Shown one piece after another: positions 50,085 through 59,194 of a stretch of DNA of 64,000 bases; position 1 is the first letter of the stretch, and each line of letters opens with the position of its first letter. The notes beneath the pieces were generated by a model. The model was given only the letters and a program-made list of their open reading frames with translations. It searched no databases and was not told the DNA's origin. Source of the DNA: Paracoccaceae bacterium (GTDB lineage: Bacteria > Pseudomonadota > Alphaproteobacteria > Rhodobacterales > Rhodobacteraceae); contig JAIOYF010000006.1 in assembly GCA_021741245.1 (NCBI GenBank), positions 124,001 to 188,000 on the forward strand, written 5' to 3'. A program made the position numbers and the translations under genes.

Positions 50085-51317
50085 TCAGAAACGGGTCGCG
50101 CGTGTGGCATGGAGGTCGCGCTGTGGCGCGCGGCGCGCAATTAGGTCAGCGACCAGTCGCGCGGTGATGGGCGCAAGCGTCAGGCCGATATGGCCATGGC
50201 CAAAGGCATGGATCACATCCGCCCCGCCCCGTGACGGGCCGATCACGGGCAAGCTGTCGGGCAGGCTGGGGCGAAAGCCCATCCATGTGCGGTCCGGGTC
50301 TGGCAGGTCGGGGAAAATGGTGCGCGCGCCCTCAATCAGCTTGTCGATGCGGTGGGGGGAGGGGGGGGCGGTAAGGCCGCCCAGTTCCACCGTGCCCGCC
50401 ACCCGCAGCCTTCCAGACATCGGGCAGAGGTAAAAGCCACGCGTCGTGGGGCAGGTGGGGCGGGTGATCCGGGGCTTTGGCATATCCCATTCGATGTGAT
50501 AGCCGCGCTCGGTTTCCAGCGGGATGCGGTCGCCTGCGGCGCGGGCAAGGGCGCGGGAATGGGCGCCGGCGGCGAGGACCACGTGACGCGCGCGGACCTG
50601 CACCCCGTCGCCCGACAGCAGAACGCCGCTTGCCGTCCGCTCCAATCGGGTGATCAGATGGGGCAGTACGGGGGCGGTGATTGCCTTGGCAAGGCGTTTC
50701 ACCATCTGGCCGGGGTCGGCCATGAACACAGCATTGGTGAAATAGGCGGCCCCGCCCTCCACCTGCGGCAGGCCGGGTTCCAACTGGCCCAACTCATCCG
50801 GGGAAATTAGATCAACCTTGATGCCAAGGGTCCGGCGCTGGGCCATATCGGCATGGGCGGCGCGATAGGCGGCCTTGGTTTCATAGAGATAAAGGCAGCC
50901 GCGCTTTTGCAAGATGTCGGTGCCGCCGATCCGCTCTGCCAGCCCCTCCCACAATGGGCAGGCATCGGCCAGCAGCGCGGCAATTGCGGCGGCATTGCGC
51001 CGGGCGGCATCGGGCAGCGACTGTCGGGCAAAGCGCAGCAGCCATGGCGCAAGGCTGGGCAGGGCGGCGCGGCGGATCGACAGGGGTGAATTGCGGTCAA
51101 AGAGCAGCGAGGGCAGGTTGCGCAGCACATCCGGCGTGCCCACGGGCAACGTCGCATAATCGGCAATGGTACCCGCATTGCCATAAGACGCGCCCGAACC
51201 GGGCGGGTTGGGGTCGATAAGCGTGACCTCGCGCCCCTCGGCCAGCAGGCGTTCTGCGATGGCAAGGCCCACCACACCGGCACCAATGATGGCGATTTCG
51301 GTCTGGTGGGCCTGCAT
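50085..51317 (-). CDS. FAD-dependent oxidoreductase, D-amino-acid dehydrogenase (DadA-like) family
   Basis: 410 aa DAO-fold flavoenzyme. The nucleotide motif is IGAGVVGLAIAERLLAEG (GAGVVG 12-17), then VTLIDPNPPGSGASYGNAG. The C-terminal RLRVAGTVELGG, WMGFRPSLPDSLPVIGPS and FGHGHIGLTLAPITARL are typical of DadA-type proteins. It would oxidise a D-amino acid or another secondary amine to an imine, with electrons to the quinone pool. It lies 3 bp after the Fe-alcohol dehydrogenase stop, inside a catabolic cluster that also has a glutamine-synthetase-like gene, so a gamma-glutamyl-amine is an alternative substrate. Confidence 0.82.
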   Translation of the reverse strand: MQAHQTEIAIIGAGVVGLAIAERLLAEGREVTLIDPNPPGSGASYGNAGTIADYATLPVGTPDVLRNLPSLLFDRNSPLSIRRAALPSLAPWLLRFARQSLPDAARRNAAAIAALLADACPLWEGLAERIGGTDILQKRGCLYLYETKAAYRAAHADMAQRRTLGIKVDLISPDELGQLEPGLPQVEGGAAYFTNAVFMADPGQMVKRLAKAITAPVLPHLITRLERTASGVLLSGDGVQVRARHVVLAAGAHSRALARAAGDRIPLETERGYHIEWDMPKPRITRPTCPTTRGFYLCPMSGRLRVAGTVELGGLTAPPSPHRIDKLIEGARTIFPDLPDPDRTWMGFRPSLPDSLPVIGPSRGGADVIHAFGHGHIGLTLAPITARLVADLIARRAPQRDLHATRATRF

Positions 51318-51320
51318 GGC

Positions 51321-52481
51321 TTACATACAGGCGTCGAACAGGGCGCGGGTATTGGCCGCTGTCATCTCGACAGGGTTGCCCCCGCACGACGGATCTTCCA
51401 GTGCCATTTCGGTCAGCATGTCCAGATCGGCGAACTGCACGCCCATGGCGGACAGGGTTTCCGGGATGGAAAGCAGCGTCCGCAATTCCATGATCTGGTC
51501 ATGGAAGCCTGCAAAGCCGCCGTCAAAGCCAAGATAGGCCGCCGCCGCCTTGATCTTGTCCTCGATGGCCGCGCGGTTGAATTCCAGCACCATGGGCATG
51601 ACGACCGCATTGGTGGTGCCGTGATGGGTGTTGTAGACCGCGCCAATCGGGTGGCTGAGGCTGTGGATCGCGCCCAGACCCTTTTGGAAGGCCACGGCCC
51701 CCATGGCGGCCGCACTCATCATATGGGCGCGGGCGTCCAGATCGTTGGGGTTGGCATAGACCTTTGGCAGGTTTTCAAACACCAGCCGCATCCCCTCCAG
51801 CGCGATGCCTTGGCCCATCGGGTGGTAATGCGGGCTGCAATAGGCCTCAAGGCAATGGGCCAGCGCGTCCATGCCCGTGCCTGCGGTGATGAATTTGGGC
51901 ATGCCCACGGTCAGGGCCGGATCGCAGATCACCACGGCGGCCATCAGGTCGGGGTGCCAGATGATCTTTTTCTTATGTGTCACCGAATTGGTCAGCACGC
52001 CTGCGCGGCCAACCTCTGACCCTGTGCCTGCTGTGGTGGGCACGGCGATGGTGGGTTTTATCGCGGCACGGTCGGCGCGGGTCCACCAATCGCCGATATC
52101 TTCCAACTCCCACACGGTCAGGCCTGCGGGTTGATCGGCCATCAGGGCGATCATCTTGCCCAGATCAAGTGCCGAGCCGCCACCAAAGCCGATGACGCCG
52201 TCATGGCCGCCCGCCTTGAAGACCGCGATGCCTGCGGCCATGTTGATCTCGGTCGGGTTGGCGTCGACATCCGAAAACATCGCGCGGCCAAGGCCAGCGG
52301 CCTCCAGCTGATCCAGCGCCGCCGCTGTGATCGGCAGGCTGGCCAGCGCGCGGTCTGTGACGAGAAGTGGCTTGTGAATGCCAGAGGCGCGGCAATGCTC
52401 GGCCAGCTCGGCAATGCGGCCCACACCGAATTTGATGGCGGTGGGGTAAGACCAGTTCCGGTTGGGAACGTTGTGGGTCAT
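51321..52481 (-). CDS. Iron-containing alcohol dehydrogenase
   Basis: 386 aa group III (Fe-dependent) ADH. The nucleotide-binding GFGGGSALDLGKMIA, then PTTAGTGSEVGRAGV, and the metal-site residues in AGTGMDALAHCLEAYCS and SLSHPIGAVYNTHHG are present. It oxidises a primary or secondary alcohol with NAD(P)+. It is 3 bp downstream of the aldehyde dehydrogenase gene and 3 bp upstream of the DadA-like gene, which makes the three a coupled unit. The alcohol is not known. Confidence 0.88.
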   Translation of the reverse strand: MTHNVPNRNWSYPTAIKFGVGRIAELAEHCRASGIHKPLLVTDRALASLPITAAALDQLEAAGLGRAMFSDVDANPTEINMAAGIAVFKAGGHDGVIGFGGGSALDLGKMIALMADQPAGLTVWELEDIGDWWTRADRAAIKPTIAVPTTAGTGSEVGRAGVLTNSVTHKKKIIWHPDLMAAVVICDPALTVGMPKFITAGTGMDALAHCLEAYCSPHYHPMGQGIALEGMRLVFENLPKVYANPNDLDARAHMMSAAAMGAVAFQKGLGAIHSLSHPIGAVYNTHHGTTNAVVMPMVLEFNRAAIEDKIKAAAAYLGFDGGFAGFHDQIMELRTLLSIPETLSAMGVQFADLDMLTEMALEDPSCGGNPVEMTAANTRALFDACM

Positions 52482-52484
52482 CTT

Positions 52485-53867
52485 TCAAACCTTTTTGAGA
52501 TGGTAGGATTTCGGTCGGGTGACCGAGTGGAAGCCAAGATAGGACAGCGATCCGCCGCGCCCGGTATCTTTGCAGCCCGTCCAGCACAGGGCAGGGTCAA
52601 GGTAATCGGCGCGGTTCATGAACACCGTCCCGGTTTCGATCTGCGCGCCGATGGCGGCGGCGGTGTCATAGTCTTGGGTCCAGACACTTGCGGTCAGGCC
52701 ATAGGGGCTGTCGTTCATCAGGGCGATGGCTTCTTCGTCGCTGGAGACTTTCATGATGCCGACGACCGGGCCGAAGGATTCCTCCATCATCACCCGCATG
52801 GAGTGGTTGACGTTGACCAGAATCTGCGGGGCGAGGTATGCGCCGCCATCATCGGCCGGGAAGTTGGCGGGGTCGATCAGAGGTTTGGCCCCAGCCGCCA
52901 CAGCCTCGGCGATCTGATCGCGGACGACCTTTGCGAACCGCTTGTTGGCCATGGGGCCAAGGGTGGTTTCGGGGTCAAGCGGGCTGCCCAGCTTCATCCC
53001 GTTCACCCAAGCCACGGATTTTTCGACAAAGGCGTCGAACAGGCTTTCGTGCACATAAATCCGCTCGATCCCGCAGCAGCACTGGCCCGAGTTGAACATA
53101 GCCCCGTCCATCAGGGTATCGACCGCCGCATCCAGATTGGCATCGGCGCGCACATAGCCGGGGTCTTTGCCGCCAAGTTCCAGCCCAAGGGGGGTAAAGG
53201 TGCCCGCAGCCGCGCGCTCCATCGCCTGACCGCCCGCCACGGACCCGGTGAAGTTGACAAAGTTGAACGCGCGGGCGGCGATCAGGCTTTCGGTGGTGGC
53301 ATGGTCCAGAACGACATTCTGGAAGACATCGTCCGGCACGCCCGCCTCATGGAACGCTTGGGCAAGGCGTTCACCCACCAGCAGGGTCTGCGAGGCGTGT
53401 TTCAGAACCACCGTGTTCCCGGCGATCAGGGCCGGGGCAAGGGTGTTGATCGTGGTGAGGTAGGGATAGTTCCAGGGTGCTACGATGAACACCACGCCAA
53501 GGGGATCGCGGGCCAGATAGCGTCGGAACGTGTCGCTGTCCTCGATCAAGTGAGGGGCCAGCGTCTCGGCCGCGATGTCGGACATGTAATCGGTGCGGGC
53601 GTTCACACCGCCCATTTCGCCCTGACCATAGCGGATCGGGCGGCCCATTTGGTGGGCAAGTTCCAGTGCCACGGTTTCCTTCATGGCCGTCAGTCGGGCG
53701 ACCCCGGCTTTGACAAGGGCGATACGCTCGGCCAGCGGGCGCGCGGCCCAAGGGCCTTGGGCCGCACGGGCGCGGTCAACGGCGGCCTGTGCCGCCTCGG
53801 GCGCAAGCGGCATGCGTTCGGCATAGACAGAGCCGTCAACGGGGGAAATCAGTTGGATAGGTTTCAT
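52485..53867 (-). CDS. NAD(P)-dependent aldehyde dehydrogenase
   Basis: 460 aa, slightly short for the superfamily. Motifs are FIVAPWNYPYLTTINTLAPAL, FTGSVAGG, catalytic Glu in LGLELGGKDPGYV, catalytic Cys in FNSGQCCCGIERIYVHE, and ESFGPVVGIMKV. The CCC around the nucleophile is unusual but seen in this subgroup as I recall. It probably oxidises the aldehyde from the amine or alcohol steps. It lies 63 bp after the glutamine-synthetase-like gene, with a hairpin between them, and 3 bp before the Fe-alcohol dehydrogenase. Confidence 0.88.
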   Translation of the reverse strand: MKPIQLISPVDGSVYAERMPLAPEAAQAAVDRARAAQGPWAARPLAERIALVKAGVARLTAMKETVALELAHQMGRPIRYGQGEMGGVNARTDYMSDIAAETLAPHLIEDSDTFRRYLARDPLGVVFIVAPWNYPYLTTINTLAPALIAGNTVVLKHASQTLLVGERLAQAFHEAGVPDDVFQNVVLDHATTESLIAARAFNFVNFTGSVAGGQAMERAAAGTFTPLGLELGGKDPGYVRADANLDAAVDTLMDGAMFNSGQCCCGIERIYVHESLFDAFVEKSVAWVNGMKLGSPLDPETTLGPMANKRFAKVVRDQIAEAVAAGAKPLIDPANFPADDGGAYLAPQILVNVNHSMRVMMEESFGPVVGIMKVSSDEEAIALMNDSPYGLTASVWTQDYDTAAAIGAQIETGTVFMNRADYLDPALCWTGCKDTGRGGSLSYLGFHSVTRPKSYHLKKV

Positions 53868-53880
53868 GTTGTCCTCGTAG

Positions 53881-53898
53881 GTCGGGGTTCACCCCGAC
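53881..53898. repeat. Hairpin between the GS-like and ALDH genes
   Basis: GTCGGGG (53881-53887) and CCCCGAC (53892-53898) form a perfect 7-bp stem with a TTCA loop in the 63-bp gap. No T-tract follows, so it may protect or trim mRNA rather than terminate. Confidence 0.5.
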
Positions 53899-53930
53899 AT
53901 GTTCATAAGAGTTGGGCTGACGCCCTATCC

Positions 53931-55295
53931 TCAGGCCCGCTCCAGCAGGCGCTGGCGCTCAAAATCGGTGACCACGCGGTCAGTCTCGGAAATTTCCCAC
54001 TGCGCGGCGTGGTGGTAGTGGTCCACCACATCATCGCCAAAAGCCGCGCGCAGCATGGCCGATCCGTGCAGCCGCGCCGCCGCATCGCGCAGGTTATGCG
54101 GAATCTCGCGAATACCGTCGGTGTTGTACATATCGCCCGACATTTCAGGCTCCAGCTCCCTCTTGCCCTCAATCCCCGCAAGCCCGGCCGCAAGCAGGGC
54201 CGCACAGGCCAGATAGGGGTTCACGTCGCTGCCCGGAATGCGGCATTCTACCCGAACCGCCTTGGACTGCACCCCACAGACGCGAAAGCCCGCCGTGCGG
54301 TTATCGGCAGACCAGACCGCCTTGGTGGGGGCGAACATGCCGATGGTAAAACGCTTGTAGCTGTTCACGTAAGGGGCCAGAAACGCCGTCAATTCCTGCG
54401 CATGGGCCAATTGCCCTGCCATGAAGTGCTTCATGGTCCGGGACATGCCATATGTATCGTCTGGGTCAAAGAACGATGGCTTGCCATCCTTGGTCCACAG
54501 GCTTTGGTGGATATGGCTGGAAGACCCCGCACGGCGATGGTCATACTTGGCCATAAAGGTCACGGATTTGCCCTTGGTCCACGCGATTTCCTTGATGCCA
54601 TTCTTGACGATCACATGGTTATCGGCGGTGTCGAGCGCGTCGGAATAGCGATAGTTGACCTCTTCTTGGCCCGCATCTGCCTCGCCTTTGGAATTCTCGA
54701 TGGGGATGCCCGCGCCATAAAGCCCGTTGCGGATGGCGCGCATCACATCCTCTTCCTTGGTGGTCTGGAAGATGTGGTAATCCTCATTATAGGCGGAAAC
54801 CGGTTTCAGGTCATTGAAGCCGCTGTCGCGCAGGGCCTCGTATGAGTTTTCAAAGAGGTAAAACTCCAATTCCGTCGCCATCATCGGCTCAAACCCCATG
54901 GCGCGGGCGCGGGCCACCTGTTTTTTCAGGATGGCACGGGGGCTGTGGGGAACCTCATGGCCGTGATGATCCAGCGTATCGCCCAACACAAGGGCGGTGC
55001 CCGGCAGCCACGGGATCAGCCGCAGCGTGGCCAGATCGGGTTTGAGGACGTAATCGCCATAGCCGGTTTGCCAGCTGCTGGATTTATAGCCCTGCACCGT
55101 GTTCATTTCCATGTCCACGGTCAAAAGGTAGTTGCAGCAATGGGTCTCTTCATAGCCGCCGTTCATAAAGAACTGGGCGTGAAACCTTTTACCCATCAGG
55201 CGACCCTGCATGTCGATGCCGCAGACCAGCACCGTATCAATCTGGCCCTTGTCGACCAGTCCACGCAGTTCTTCGAGTGTCACATTCCCCGGCAT
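53931..55295 (-). CDS. Glutamine synthetase family protein (gamma-glutamyl-amine synthetase-like)
   Basis: 454 aa. The GS fold is clear: MATELEFYLFENS, the metal and glutamate sites AGQEEVNYRYSDALDTADNHVIVKN, SSHIHQSLW and NPYLACAALLAAGLAGIEGKRE. It lacks the adenylylation-site context of GlnA and belongs with PuuA/GlnT-type enzymes that ligate glutamate to amines. Its place between a TRAP transporter and a DadA-like / ALDH / ADH set suggests gamma-glutamylation of an imported amine or amino alcohol. Start ATG 55295; a promoter-like AT-rich stretch precedes it. Confidence 0.85.
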   Translation of the reverse strand: MPGNVTLEELRGLVDKGQIDTVLVCGIDMQGRLMGKRFHAQFFMNGGYEETHCCNYLLTVDMEMNTVQGYKSSSWQTGYGDYVLKPDLATLRLIPWLPGTALVLGDTLDHHGHEVPHSPRAILKKQVARARAMGFEPMMATELEFYLFENSYEALRDSGFNDLKPVSAYNEDYHIFQTTKEEDVMRAIRNGLYGAGIPIENSKGEADAGQEEVNYRYSDALDTADNHVIVKNGIKEIAWTKGKSVTFMAKYDHRRAGSSSHIHQSLWTKDGKPSFFDPDDTYGMSRTMKHFMAGQLAHAQELTAFLAPYVNSYKRFTIGMFAPTKAVWSADNRTAGFRVCGVQSKAVRVECRIPGSDVNPYLACAALLAAGLAGIEGKRELEPEMSGDMYNTDGIREIPHNLRDAAARLHGSAMLRAAFGDDVVDHYHHAAQWEISETDRVVTDFERQRLLERA

Positions 55296-55320
55296 CGTCC
55301 GTCCCCATCGATGAGTCTAT

Positions 55321-55334
55321 AATTTGATCATATT
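55321..55334. promoter_or_regulatory. Near-perfect palindrome upstream of the GS-like gene
   Basis: AATTTGATCATATT is a 14-bp palindrome with one mismatched pair, in an AT-rich stretch 26-39 bp upstream of the GS-like start codon. It is a candidate operator or core promoter, perhaps a second site for the RpiR regulator encoded upstream. Confidence 0.35.
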
Positions 55335-55344
55335 TCACGAAGCG

Positions 55345-55369
55345 GGGGCGCACAATGGATGCGCGCCCC
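55345..55369. repeat. Hairpin 1 between dctP and GS-like gene
   Basis: GGGGCGC (55345-55351) and GCGCCCC (55363-55369) form a 7-bp perfect stem with an 11-nt loop. No T-tract follows on the minus strand. Confidence 0.5.
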
Positions 55370-55382
55370 TGCCGTACGGGTG

Positions 55383-55401
55383 GGTGGGTGATCAACCCAC
55401 C
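55383..55401. repeat. Hairpin 2 between dctP and GS-like gene
   Basis: GGTGGGT (55383-55389) and ACCCACC (55395-55401) form a 7-bp perfect stem around GATCA, 9 bp downstream of the dctP stop. Paired with hairpin 1 it may stabilise the dctP message end or partly terminate. Confidence 0.5.
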
Positions 55402-55410
55402 GCACGCGGA

Positions 55411-56448
55411 TCAGGTATAGCGGTAAGGCCGACCTGCTTGCTGCATCAGGGTATTGTATTGCTTGATGATGCCCACAACCTTGGCCTTGGTCTCCGATTC
55501 CGCGGCGATCTCGTCCCAGAACTTGACGGCCGCCTCTTCCACGGTGGCCCATTCGGCATCTGGGATCGTGGTCAGCTTCAGTTTCGGGCCGTTTACGCGC
55601 AGATCGGCCTCGCCGCCCCAATACCAGTGCTGGCGGTAGTAGTGCGACTGCTCAAAGCAGACCGTCAGCAGCTCTTGCAGATGCGGGGGCAGGGCGTTCC
55701 AGCGATCCATATTGGCAAAGAAATGGCCAATCCATGCGCCCGAGATATTGTTGGTCAGGAAGTAGTTGGTCACGTTCGACCAGCCCACGGTATAGACCTC
55801 GGTGATGCCCGACCATGCGATGCCGTCCAACTCGCCCGTCTGCATGGCGACTTCGATATCTTCCCACGGCAGGGTGACCGGCACGACGCCAAACTGCGAC
55901 AAGAAGCGCCCGGCGGTCGGGAAGGTGAACACCCGCTTGCCCTGCAAATCGGCAAGGCTGTTGATCGGGTCCTTGGTCGAGAAATGGCACGGGTCCCACG
56001 ATCCGGCCGAGATATGCTTGACGCCGACCTTGGCATATTCCTCTTCCCAGATCTGCTTCAGCCCGTATTTGTTAAACAAAACAGGGACATCCAACGAGTA
56101 TCTAAGGCCGAGTGGGAAGTAGCCGCCAAACACCGTCACCTCGGTGGGTGAGGCCATGGAATCGTCATCCGACTGCACGCAGTCGATGGTGCCCGACTGC
56201 ATGGCCTGAAACAACTCGCCCGTGGGAACCAGCTGATCGGCGGTGAAAAGCTCGATCTCCATCTGGCCCGCTGCGATGCGGTTGAACATGTCGATGGCGG
56301 GTTTCACCACCTCTTCGGCCAAGGCAGCACCGGCATAGGTCTGCATCCGCCATTTTATCACCTCTTGCGCGCGCAAAACGGTGGGTGCGGCAAGGGTGGC
56401 CGCCCCGGCAAGGGCACCTTTGGTCAGGAAGGAACGTCTTGATGTCAT
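55411..56448 (-). CDS. dctP: TRAP transporter solute-binding protein, DctP family
   Basis: 345 aa periplasmic receptor. A twin-arginine-type signal (MTSRRSFLTKGALAGAATLAA) starts it. The mature protein has the DctP/TAXI-like features QTYAGAALAEEVVKPAIDMFNRIA, SGTIDCVQSDDDSM, PTAGRFLSQFGVVPVTLPWEDIEVAMQTGELDGIAWSG and EVYTVGWSNV. The pattern suits the DctP subfamily for carboxylates, sugars or amino-acid derivatives; the ligand is not deduced. ATG 56448 with GGAGGTTTTACC before it is the start; the frame runs 15 codons further. It is the third transport gene after dctQ and dctM. Confidence 0.9.
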   Translation of the reverse strand: MTSRRSFLTKGALAGAATLAAPTVLRAQEVIKWRMQTYAGAALAEEVVKPAIDMFNRIAAGQMEIELFTADQLVPTGELFQAMQSGTIDCVQSDDDSMASPTEVTVFGGYFPLGLRYSLDVPVLFNKYGLKQIWEEEYAKVGVKHISAGSWDPCHFSTKDPINSLADLQGKRVFTFPTAGRFLSQFGVVPVTLPWEDIEVAMQTGELDGIAWSGITEVYTVGWSNVTNYFLTNNISGAWIGHFFANMDRWNALPPHLQELLTVCFEQSHYYRQHWYWGGEADLRVNGPKLKLTTIPDAEWATVEEAAVKFWDEIAAESETKAKVVGIIKQYNTLMQQAGRPYRYT

Positions 56449-56496
56449 GGTAAAACCTCCGAGTTTCAAAAGGGGCGGGTGTGGTTCATCCACACC

Positions 56497-57837
56497 TCAG
56501 GGATAGATCAGATTGGGAAGCCAGAGGGCGATTTGCGGAAAGGCCATGATCATGGCAAGGGCTGCCACCATCACCAGAACAAAAGGCCAGACCGAGGAAT
56601 AGATATCGCCCATCGTGATTTCCGGGGGCGCAAAGGCCCGCATCAGGAACAGGTTATAGCCAAAGGGTGGCGTCAGGTAGGCAATCTGGCAGGTGATGGT
56701 GTAAAGCACCCCATACCAGATCAGCACATCGCCGCGCGGCATCCCAAAATCAAGGCTTGCCACCAGCGGCACATACAGCGGGGCCACGATGACCAGCATT
56801 GCTGTATCATCCAGAAACATCCCCATCAGCAGGAAGGACAGTTGCATCAGGATCAGGATGGTCCATGGCCCCATGTGAAGCTGATCGACAAACAGGTTTT
56901 CAACCGCCTTGACCGCGCCAAGCCCGTCGAACACCGCGCCAAAGGACAGGGCCGCAAGGATTACCCACATGAACATGCAGGTGATGCCAAGGGTGTTTCG
57001 CGTCGCCACCTCGAACACCTGGGCGTTGAACTGGCCCTTCACCACAGCCCCCAGCACCGTCATGACCACCCCGATGACCGAGCTTTCGACCAAGGAGGTA
57101 TAGCCGTTGATGAAAGGGATCATCATGCCCGCAAAGATCGCGAAGGGCAGCAGGCCCGCCCTCAACGACCGCAGCTTGTCGGCGGTGGTGATCTGGGCGC
57201 GTTCTTCGGGGGACAGGGCCGGGCCAAGATCGGGCTGCAAGTGGCACCGCACGACGATCAGCGCAATGAACAGTGCCGCCATGATCAGCCCCGGTATGAT
57301 ACCCGCCAACCACAGTTCTGACACCGGCGCGCGGGCGATCATCGCATAGAGCACCAGCACCACCGACGGCGGGATCAGGATGCCAAGGCTAGAGCCTGCC
57401 TGAATGACCCCCGTCACCATCTTTTTATCATAGCCCCGGCGCAAGAGTTCCGGCAGCGCGATGGTGGAGCCAATCGCCATGCCCGCCACCGACAGCCCGT
57501 TCATGGCGGAAATCAGCACCATCAACAGGATCGTGCCAATCGCAAGCCCGCCCCGGACCCGTCCGAACCAGATGTGGAACATCCGATACAGATCATCGGC
57601 GAGCCGTGCCTCGCTCATCACATAGCCCATAAAGACGAACATCGGCAGCGACAGAAGCGGATACCATTTCATCAGCTTCATCGCGGAGGAAAAGCCCATC
57701 CGATCCCCGCCCGTGCCCCAAAGCCACAGGGCCGAGGCGACGGCGACAAAGCCGATTACGGCAAAGACCCGCTGCCCCGTCATCATCATCAAAAGCATGG
57801 TCGAAAACATCAGGGCGGCGATCATCTCATAGGACAT
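56497..57837 (-). CDS. dctM: TRAP transporter large permease, DctM
   Basis: 446 aa with about 12 hydrophobic helices. The DctM signature includes KWYPLLSLPMFVFMGYVM, GLSVAGMAIGSTIALPELLRRGYD, AGSSLGILIPPSVVLVLY and FLDDTAMLVIVAPLYVPL. It is the ion-coupled transport subunit. The start ATG 57837 overlaps the dctQ stop by one base (TGATG); the open frame further upstream runs through dctQ and is not used. It is separated from dctP by 48 bp. Confidence 0.92.
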   Translation of the reverse strand: MSYEMIAALMFSTMLLMMMTGQRVFAVIGFVAVASALWLWGTGGDRMGFSSAMKLMKWYPLLSLPMFVFMGYVMSEARLADDLYRMFHIWFGRVRGGLAIGTILLMVLISAMNGLSVAGMAIGSTIALPELLRRGYDKKMVTGVIQAGSSLGILIPPSVVLVLYAMIARAPVSELWLAGIIPGLIMAALFIALIVVRCHLQPDLGPALSPEERAQITTADKLRSLRAGLLPFAIFAGMMIPFINGYTSLVESSVIGVVMTVLGAVVKGQFNAQVFEVATRNTLGITCMFMWVILAALSFGAVFDGLGAVKAVENLFVDQLHMGPWTILILMQLSFLLMGMFLDDTAMLVIVAPLYVPLVASLDFGMPRGDVLIWYGVLYTITCQIAYLTPPFGYNLFLMRAFAPPEITMGDIYSSVWPFVLVMVAALAMIMAFPQIALWLPNLIYP

Positions 57838-58343
57838 CAGACCTCCTCCCCACGGATGGTCGCGATATCCTTGATCAGGGACGAGAGGGCCTGCAAGAGC
57901 ATCAGAAAGAAGCCGATGCACAGCGTCACCTTGATGGGCCACATATAGGGCCGCCACGCCGTCGGGCTGCGCTCATTATACTGAAAGGCATAGGCAGTGG
58001 AGTCGATGGCCCCCCACAGCATCACGCACAGGTAAAAGATCAGCGCAAAGACAGTAAACCCATCCCACCACGCCTGACGCACCGGACTTTGCTTGGCGTA
58101 AAACAGGTCCATTCGCACATGGCTGCCCATCTGCATCGCATAGGGCCCACCCAAGATGTAATAGGCCACCATCACGAACTGTGCCATCTCCAGCGTCCAG
58201 AGCGACGGGTTGAAGAATGTCTTGCTGATAGAGGACCACATCAGAATGGCCATCAAAACAAAGAGCAAATACATCGCAAACCGGCCCACACCATAGTTGA
58301 GGCCATCCACCAGCTTTACAAAGGTCTTTGCGGCCTGCGGCAT
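57837..58343 (-). CDS. dctQ: TRAP transporter small permease, DctQ
   Basis: 168 aa with four helices (about 15-38, 50-68, 90-110, 130-150), the usual DctQ topology. FNPSLWTLEMAQFVMVAYYILGG and HVRMDLFYAKQSP are typical. It forms the membrane complex with DctM. ATG 58343 is used; an upstream frame of 31 codons overlaps the amidohydrolase gene and is rejected. It lies 4 bp after the amidohydrolase stop. Confidence 0.88.
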   Translation of the reverse strand: MPQAAKTFVKLVDGLNYGVGRFAMYLLFVLMAILMWSSISKTFFNPSLWTLEMAQFVMVAYYILGGPYAMQMGSHVRMDLFYAKQSPVRQAWWDGFTVFALIFYLCVMLWGAIDSTAYAFQYNERSPTAWRPYMWPIKVTLCIGFFLMLLQALSSLIKDIATIRGEEV

Positions 58344-58347
58344 CCGG

Positions 58348-59136
58348 TCAGCGCCCCCCTGCGGCACTGGCAATGGCCCCAGACAGCAGCGGGGCCAGTC
58401 GGGATGCAACGTCATCTGCCATGTCCAGGCTGGCAATCAGGTCATTGCGCACCTCCAGCATCGCATTGGGCAAGCCATAGGGCGAGGCGTGAAGGCGTAG
58501 CGTATGCGTCACGCCATCTGATGCCGAATAGGGGGCATTCAAGGCCGTTCGCAACCCAGATGGTGCGCTCATGGCGACAATCGCCTTGGCCAAGCTGGGG
58601 TCGCTGTCATGGATCACCCCAAACTCCACCTCGCGCGGGGCGCCGTGCCAGATAGGGGTAAAGGAATGGATCGTGATGATCACCGGATTGAGCCCAAGCG
58701 CCATGCGGCGCGAGATCTCTGCGCTTAGATCATTGTGAAAGGGCACATAGACCGATTGCGTGCGGCGGTTGCGTTCTTCGGCGCTGATGGCGGCATTGCC
58801 GGGAATGTCAAACACTTCGGACCGCGCGGGCATGGCACCCGGCTGATCGGGGGCACGGTTCAGGTCATAGATCAGACGGCTGAGCGGGGCATGGATCAGG
58901 CAGGCATCCATCCGCCGCGACAGGCTGCGCGCCAGATCCAGCGCGCCCGGATCCCACGCGATATGGGCAAAGCGCGCCTGCGGGCCAAGACCAAGATCGC
59001 CAAAGGCGGGCGGAATCTCTGCCGAAGCATGCTCGCACACAAGAATGACGCGGCCCATGGACTCGCGGTTTTCAAACCGCGCTGGATGCGCCACTGTCCG
59101 ATCTATCGTATCCGCCTCAAGCATGCTGCGAGTCAT
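58348..59136 (-). CDS. N-formylglutamate amidohydrolase family protein
   Basis: 262 aa. The zinc-dependent N-formylglutamate deformylase family (HutG2-type) is recognised by VILVCEHASAEIPPAFGDLG, the HIAWDPGALDLAR segment, LIYDLNRAPDQPGAMPARSE, TIHSFTPIWHG and LPNAMLEVRNDLIA. In histidine catabolism this enzyme frees glutamate from N-formylglutamate, but no other hut gene is present, so the substrate may be another N-acyl or gamma-glutamyl acid from this cluster. It is the first gene of the transport-catabolic run and divergent from rpiR. Confidence 0.82.
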   Translation of the reverse strand: MTRSMLEADTIDRTVAHPARFENRESMGRVILVCEHASAEIPPAFGDLGLGPQARFAHIAWDPGALDLARSLSRRMDACLIHAPLSRLIYDLNRAPDQPGAMPARSEVFDIPGNAAISAEERNRRTQSVYVPFHNDLSAEISRRMALGLNPVIITIHSFTPIWHGAPREVEFGVIHDSDPSLAKAIVAMSAPSGLRTALNAPYSASDGVTHTLRLHASPYGLPNAMLEVRNDLIASLDMADDVASRLAPLLSGAIASAAGGR

Positions 59137-59177
59137 CCTTTGGTTCCCTCAAAGCTCATCCGCACCCGCTGTTTCTG

Positions 59178-59194
59178 TCAAGATCTTTTCTTGA
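59178..59194. promoter_or_regulatory. Inverted repeat in the divergent promoter of the catabolic cluster
   Basis: TCAAGA (59178-59183) and TCTTGA (59189-59194) are perfect complements separated by 5 bp in the AT-rich 143-bp gap between the amidohydrolase gene and rpiR. A second partial dyad, GAATAAAATTTC (59193-59204), follows. RpiR regulators bind dyads with similar GAA/TTC arms. Assignment is inference. Confidence 0.4.

Noticed and set aside
52131-54845. Open frame of about 900 codons on the plus strand
   Set aside because: It is antisense to the ALDH, GS-like and Fe-ADH genes. Those carry catalytic motifs; the antisense translation is Gly/Arg/His-rich with no fold. This is a GC-codon artefact.
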